64,000 bases of DNA, from contig CAMLFH010000004.1 of the NCBI GenBank assembly GCA_946479285.1, positions 209,859 to 273,858 of the forward strand, written 5' to 3'. Source of the stretch: an uncultured Flavobacteriales bacterium (GTDB lineage Bacteria; Bacteroidota; Bacteroidia; Flavobacteriales; Crocinitomicaceae). This document shows positions 59,878 through 64,000 of this stretch, one piece after another (position 1 is the first letter of the stretch; every line of letters begins with the position of its first letter). The notes beneath the pieces are model-generated. The model had not been told where the DNA came from. It made no database searches and worked only from the letters and a program-made list of their open reading frames with translations. The translations under genes and the position numbers were made by a program.

Positions 59878-61160
59878 TCTTTCAATTGATCTAATGTATA
59901 CTCAAACACCTTTCGCCAGCCCTTCCACTTCCCTGCTTCTGCCAACGTTTCGTTGTGCCAGATAAAGCAAAATACGCCTCCGTACTTCTTTACTTCTTCG
60001 ATCAATTGATCAACAACCTCTAAACTCCGGTCGATTGTCAGCTTTTTATATTCCAATAAAGTTCCGTCCATGTATGCAAAAGGAACGATCCGGTAATTTG
60101 GATAAACCTGGTTTGTAAGCAGGTCAAAAAAAGCATGTTCGTAGGCTGTTCCTGCCCGAAAACCGAAGTCGTCTGCATAACCCATCGTGTAATCTTTTTC
60201 AAAACCCCGCTCGATCATCCTCAAATACGTTTTAGGCAGGTTCAATTTCAAAAAATGCTGCCTGGATTCAGTAATCGTTTTGGAAGTAATTTTTTGGATC
60301 CGCATCACCTCCTGGTTCAATCGTTCATCCAATTCATTACTGACATAACCCGGATGCAATCCAACATTCCCTAATTGACTCATTTCTGAAATCAATTCCT
60401 GGTGCTGCGGATGATTCCATGAAATGTTGGTATCGTATTTTGCATAATTTCCCAAGTGCCAAAAAACACGCGTTTCCGGATAATTCTTGAAAACTTCACG
60501 AATGGTTTCGAATGAATCAAAAGGATCTGTCAATTCTCCTTTTTGAACTGCTTTTCTTATCTTCAATCGCTCCCTGTTATTCTGTAACAGATCTTTGCCG
60601 TTCGACAGCCAGGAACGCCAGCCTTCTTTCCATTTGTAGGCAAAAGTGTTATCGATATCAAAGGAAGGAATAACACGAACTGTTTTATTTCTCTTTAGAA
60701 CAGTCAAATATTCCGGCGAATAAACCTGGAAGAATGCTTCTATCCAATGTTCTGCTATTTGAAAATGAAGCCACCCGAATTTGCTCTGAAGACTTTCTTT
60801 GGCGGTAAACCTGCCATGATCATCCGGGAATTTAGGGTTGTATTCTTCGTAGCGTGAAAGCACATAAAAAATTGAAGCCAGGGGATCAGAAACAGAATCG
60901 ATAATTAAACAATCTGTTCCCTGCCAGGTTCCTTTTTCTACCTGAACCGATTCACGAAAAGTTTCTTCAAAGATGAGACCTGAAGGTATCAAAGTTGGTG
61001 CATGATCAAATTCGAAAGTAGAATAGGAAATTTTGGTTCCGGAAAAAGAATCAAAAAGGGGCTTATCATTCGTTAATTGGTACTCCAGACCATGTTCTCT
61101 GAATACAAAGTCGAGCGTATAAACTAAACGAAGGGAGATTTCATCAACGTAAAACAACAT
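59874..61160 (-). CDS. Polysaccharide deacetylase family protein
   Basis: 428-residue protein with an N-terminal DUF7033-type region (about 1-160) and a polysaccharide deacetylase-like (NodB fold) domain from about 160: RVIPSFDIDNTFAYKWK, RVFWHLGNYAKYDTNISWNH, NVGLHPGYVSNEL and FIWHNETLAEAGKWKGW. D/H metal ligands appear as SFDIDNT and GLHP. No signal peptide, so it probably acts in the cytoplasm or through a partner. Coupled by a 4-bp overlap to the GSCFA gene and 3 bp after radC. Confidence 0.88.
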   Translation of the reverse strand: MLFYVDEISLRLVYTLDFVFREHGLEYQLTNDKPLFDSFSGTKISYSTFEFDHAPTLIPSGLIFEETFRESVQVEKGTWQGTDCLIIDSVSDPLASIFYVLSRYEEYNPKFPDDHGRFTAKESLQSKFGWLHFQIAEHWIEAFFQVYSPEYLTVLKRNKTVRVIPSFDIDNTFAYKWKEGWRSWLSNGKDLLQNNRERLKIRKAVQKGELTDPFDSFETIREVFKNYPETRVFWHLGNYAKYDTNISWNHPQHQELISEMSQLGNVGLHPGYVSNELDERLNQEVMRIQKITSKTITESRQHFLKLNLPKTYLRMIERGFEKDYTMGYADDFGFRAGTAYEHAFFDLLTNQVYPNYRIVPFAYMDGTLLEYKKLTIDRSLEVVDQLIEEVKKYGGVFCFIWHNETLAEAGKWKGWRKVFEYTLDQLKE

Positions 61161-61163
61161 TTC

Positions 61164-61862
61164 TTACAGAAGTTCTTGATCCGAAAAGCTAAAATAGCCA
61201 TTATCTGTGATAATGAGGTGATCCAGAACAGGCATTTCAATAAGCTCTCCAAATTGTTTGATCTTTTTGGTGATCATTTTATCGGATTCGCTGGGCTTAA
61301 GGTTTCTGCTCGGATGATTATGAGACAATATAATAGCAGATGCCCCCATATCAATCCCATACTTAAAAATGATTTTAGGATCAACATAAGTACCTGCAGT
61401 TCCTCCTATAGAAAGTTGCTTTACCTGCATAACCTCATTTGCGCGATTTAAATACATGACAAAAAATTCTTCGTGACTCAAATCTGTAAAATAAGGCTTC
61501 AATTCTTCGAAAGCATGATCAGAACTGTCAATTTTTGTACGTTTTTGGATCTGACTGCCCTTTCTTCTTCTACCTAACTCCAATGCTGCTAAAATCGAAA
61601 TCGCTTTAGATTTTCCTATCCCTTTAATTTCGCATAATTGAGATAGTCTCAGTTTACCAAATTCATATAAATCTCCCTTGGCCAGCAAAAGCACTTCTCT
61701 TCCCAGATCAACTGCCGACTTATTTCCTGTTCCGGTTCCGATCAGTATGGCCAATAACTCTGCATCCGAGAGTGAGTTTCTTCCTTTAAGCATCATTTTT
61801 TCGCGTGGTCTATCATCTTCTGCCCAATGAGGGATGGTTGTTTTTTGCGTCTGCATCTTCAT
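61164..61862 (-). CDS. radC: RadC family JAB/MPN-domain protein
   Basis: 232 residues with an N-terminal helix-hairpin-helix region (KLRLSQLCEIKGIGKSKAIS) and a C-terminal JAB/MPN domain. The metal-binding JAMM signature is SHNHPSRNLKPSESD, with the glutamate-containing strand FFVMYLNRANEVM before it. Long called a DNA repair protein, although a real repair role has been questioned; it may act as a metalloprotease or nuclease. The first ATG is used. Heads a three-gene run with the deacetylase and GSCFA genes; 138 bp separate it from the divergent YdjM-like gene. Confidence 0.93.
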   Translation of the reverse strand: MKMQTQKTTIPHWAEDDRPREKMMLKGRNSLSDAELLAILIGTGTGNKSAVDLGREVLLLAKGDLYEFGKLRLSQLCEIKGIGKSKAISILAALELGRRRKGSQIQKRTKIDSSDHAFEELKPYFTDLSHEEFFVMYLNRANEVMQVKQLSIGGTAGTYVDPKIIFKYGIDMGASAIILSHNHPSRNLKPSESDKMITKKIKQFGELIEMPVLDHLIITDNGYFSFSDQELL

Positions 61863-62000
61863 TAAAAGTTTACCTCAAGATACAAAAATAGTTTTGGCTA
61901 AAAAACACTTTAAAAAACCTTTTTCCATTTTTATCAACATTTTTATCCGATTTTTTAATCAAATTATTTTAGATGAATCTGCAGTATAAAAACTACTTTT

Positions 62001-63020
62001 ATGCTCATGGATTCTTTGACACAAATTGTGCTAGGAGCAGCCGTTGGCGAAGCTGTTGCAGGAAAAAAAATGGGTGCAAAAGCAGCACTTTTAGGTGCTG
62101 TTGGCGGAACAATTCCGGACCTGGATGTTTTTCTCCGTTTCTTTTATGATCCTTTAGATGCGGCACTTGTTCATCGGGGATTTTCCCACTCCCTGCTTTT
62201 TGCCTTGCTGGCAGGCCCGGTTTTGGCATTTATCTCCCGAAAACTCAGTAAAAAGGGTTACTCGCAGAAAATGTGGTTTTGGCTGTGGTTTCTTTCCATT
62301 GTGACACATCCGATCCTGGATATTTTCACCAATTACGGGACGCAGTTCTTCTGGCCTTTTGATTGGCGCATGACTTTTAATTCTGTTTTCGTGATAGATC
62401 CGCTTTATACCATTCCATTTATGATTCTGCTGATTGGCGCTTTGTTTATGAAACGAGAATCCAAAAGAAGGCGTATCTGGAATTACACCGGAATTATTTA
62501 CTCTTCGCTTTACCTGCTTTGGGGAGTTGGAGTAAAATTAGTAGTATACAGCAATACAACTTCTTATTTCGAACAGGCGAATATCCACCCCACACGAGCA
62601 ATGGTTACACCTATGCCTTTAACTTCTTTTTACTGGGACCTGATCGTAGAAGACGATTCAAATTATTACGTCGGATACAAGTCTCTTTTTGCGCCATTCG
62701 ATCCAAAGGAAATTGAGGTGTTTCCAAAGAATCACTACCTGCTGAAAAATCTCAATTGGGACGGAAACTCCAGAATTGCGGAAATCGAACATATTACCAA
62801 TGGATTTTATGCCGTTGAGTCAAAACAGGACAGCTTAATTATCCACGATTTGAGGTTTGGAACAATCACAACTATTACTAACGGATTAAGCACAAGCCCG
62901 ATCATGGGATACGGCTTCACCATTCGAAATGGGAAAGCGGAGAAACTATTCCCGCAACGCACAAGAGATTTCTCCAAAATAAACTTTAGCGTTTATTGGG
63001 ATAAAGTTTTTGGAAAATAA
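62001..63020 (+). CDS. YdjM-like inner-membrane metal-dependent hydrolase
   Basis: 339-residue membrane protein of the YdjM/LexA-binding hydrolase family (PF04307). Hydrophobic helices cover residues 1-180; conserved parts are MDSLTQIVLGAAVGEAVAG, GGTIPDLDVFLRFF, HRGFSHSLLFALLAG and THPILDIFTNYGTQFFWPF, giving the histidine/aspartate set of the family. The C-terminal 150 residues are soluble. Start may be the second methionine at 62007 (MDSLTQ). Function in the cell is unknown. Confidence 0.88.
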   Translation: MLMDSLTQIVLGAAVGEAVAGKKMGAKAALLGAVGGTIPDLDVFLRFFYDPLDAALVHRGFSHSLLFALLAGPVLAFISRKLSKKGYSQKMWFWLWFLSIVTHPILDIFTNYGTQFFWPFDWRMTFNSVFVIDPLYTIPFMILLIGALFMKRESKRRRIWNYTGIIYSSLYLLWGVGVKLVVYSNTTSYFEQANIHPTRAMVTPMPLTSFYWDLIVEDDSNYYVGYKSLFAPFDPKEIEVFPKNHYLLKNLNWDGNSRIAEIEHITNGFYAVESKQDSLIIHDLRFGTITTITNGLSTSPIMGYGFTIRNGKAEKLFPQRTRDFSKINFSVYWDKVFGK

Positions 63021-63066
63021 ACCTGCTTCCACCTATTTTTAGAATAGAACGTTAAAACTTCTATTC

Positions 63067-63912
63067 ATGAAGCCAAAAAATTTCAAAACACAAAAACAAA
63101 ACAAACCCGGAATAGAATCCAAAATGATTCCCAAACCGGAATACATCAGCAAAAAATATAAATCTTCGGGAAAGCTGAACAATAAAGTCGCTCTGATTAC
63201 CGGAGGTGACAGCGGGATTGGCAGAAGCATTGCCGTTCATTATGCGCAGGAAGGTGCAGATGTGGCCATTGTCTACTTATCTGAAAAAAAAGATGCACAG
63301 GAAACACAAAAACTGGTTGAAGCACAAAATCGGAAATGCCTGCTGATTAAAGGAGATTTGACCGATGAAAAGTTCTGTAAAAAGTGTATCAAAGACGTTC
63401 TGAAAGAGTTCAAGAAACTGAATATTTTGGTCAATAATGCCGGAACTCATTTCAACGCAGACACTCCTTCGGAAATCACTTCCGAAAACATGAAAAAGAC
63501 TTTTGAAACGAACGTCTACCCGCTTTTCCATTTGACAAAAGAAGCAATTCCCCACCTTTCAAAAGGAGACTGCATCATCAATACCTCTTCGGTAACAGCT
63601 TATCGCGGAAGTGATCATTTATTGGATTACTCGAGTACGAAAGGGGCTATTTCCACTTTTACAAAATCACTTGCAGCAATGCTTGCAAAAAAAGGAATCC
63701 GTGTAAACGGAGTTGCTCCCGGACCAATCTGGACGCCTTTGATCGCGTCTAGTTTTGAGCATTTGGAGAAATTCGGAAAAGATACGCCAATGGGACGGGC
63801 CGGTCAACCTTCAGAAGTTGGTCCTGCCTATGTTTTCCTCGCATCACAAGACAGTAGTTACATAACCGGCCAGTTCATTCACGTAAATGGCGGTGAAATT
63901 GTTGGAAGTTAA
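63067..63912 (+). CDS. SDR family oxidoreductase
   Basis: 281-residue NAD(P)-dependent short-chain dehydrogenase of the YhdG/YghA/GsiB-like group, with the characteristic N-terminal extension of about 35 residues before the Rossmann fold. Cofactor loop VALITGGDSGIGRSIAVHYA; NNAG in ILVNNAGTHFN; catalytic Ser in NTSSVTAYRG and Tyr-Lys as DYSSTKGAISTF (YxxxK is here YSSTK). C-terminal QPSEVGPAYVFLASQDSSYI and TGQFIHVNGG. Substrate unknown; often stress-linked. Followed 27 bp later by the iron permease gene. Confidence 0.92.
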   Translation: MKPKNFKTQKQNKPGIESKMIPKPEYISKKYKSSGKLNNKVALITGGDSGIGRSIAVHYAQEGADVAIVYLSEKKDAQETQKLVEAQNRKCLLIKGDLTDEKFCKKCIKDVLKEFKKLNILVNNAGTHFNADTPSEITSENMKKTFETNVYPLFHLTKEAIPHLSKGDCIINTSSVTAYRGSDHLLDYSSTKGAISTFTKSLAAMLAKKGIRVNGVAPGPIWTPLIASSFEHLEKFGKDTPMGRAGQPSEVGPAYVFLASQDSSYITGQFIHVNGGEIVGS

Positions 63913-63939
63913 TTAATATCACATTAAAAAAACAGATCT

Positions 63940-64000
63940 ATGACCGATAAAAAAAAATCCGGCAAACAATTCTTTGAGAATTTTGCCACAAAAGCATCTA
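63940..64000 (+). CDS. Low-affinity iron/cation permease family protein, N-terminus only
   Basis: Only 20 codons are in the window (MTDKKKSGKQFFENFATKAS). The start resembles that of small membrane proteins of the low-affinity iron permease family (PF04120), whose N-terminal segments read FE.FA.KA. The rest lies outside. It follows the SDR gene on the same strand and may share its transcript. Confidence 0.5.
   Translation, partial: MTDKKKSGKQFFENFATKAS

Overview
The window looks like a chromosomal segment from a free-living member of the Bacteroidota, most likely order Flavobacteriales and close to Fluviicola/Crocinitomicaceae. The evidence is two secreted proteins with type IX secretion (Por) C-terminal tails, a TonB-dependent receptor with a carboxypeptidase-regulatory-like N-terminus, lineage-typical families (GSCFA, DUF1599, BT_3928-type MauE/DoxX, WG-repeat), a TTG-N18-TAnnTTTG promoter type, and no obvious Shine-Dalgarno sequences. 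The species is not identified.

Layout. 1-2241: start of a SulP permease (cut by the window edge) and an OmpA-like protein. 2427-8270: a compact seven-gene minus-strand operon for NAD salvage and ADP-ribose processing. It contains an NrtR-type repressor with a broken Nudix box, PRPP synthetase, NADAR, PARG-like (TIGR02452), KptA, a PPP-family phosphatase and nicotinamide phosphoribosyltransferase. Its promoter carries two GTGT-N7-ACAC palindromes and it ends in an intrinsic terminator. 8297-18039: a membrane protein, an ECF42-type sigma factor with its DGPF/YCII partner, an esterase, a large BNR/PKD surface protein with a small charged partner, and a TauE/SafE permease. 18281-23256: a TonB receptor, a DUF1543 protein and an FAD/NAD(P)-binding protein.

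23391-27646 is the most unusual part: an array of single-gene cassettes lying downstream of a tRNA-Arg(ACG) gene, all on the minus strand (GNAT, leucine-rich repeat protein, SnoaL-like protein, lipoprotein). They are separated by a regular alternation of tRNA 3'-end copies, terminator-bearing spacers (two are 181-bp copies with 3 differences) and a short C-terminal coding tail. A fourth copy of the tail lies at 20718-20801. No recombinase gene is present in the window.

27748-44445: clpS, then a probable seven-gene minus-strand operon: DUF1599, BT_3928-type membrane protein, tpiA, prmA, a 1540-residue envelope protein, plsY and a 2343-residue coiled-coil/SPOR protein. 44456-50805: folP (plus), then a hotdog thioesterase, MscS channel and menB, and an AAC(3)-like acetyltransferase next to a WG-repeat protein. 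50926-58939: rpmE2, a beta-helix lipoprotein, a CotH/lamin-tail surface protein, mdh, and an ECF sigma factor coupled to a membrane protein. 58942-64000: a GSCFA/polysaccharide deacetylase/RadC run, then a YdjM-like membrane hydrolase, an SDR oxidoreductase and the start of a low-affinity iron permease.

The strongest candidates for new biology are the tRNA-Arg cassette array and the NAD/ADP-ribose operon with its operator pair. Function calls rest on family motifs read by eye; no database search was run.
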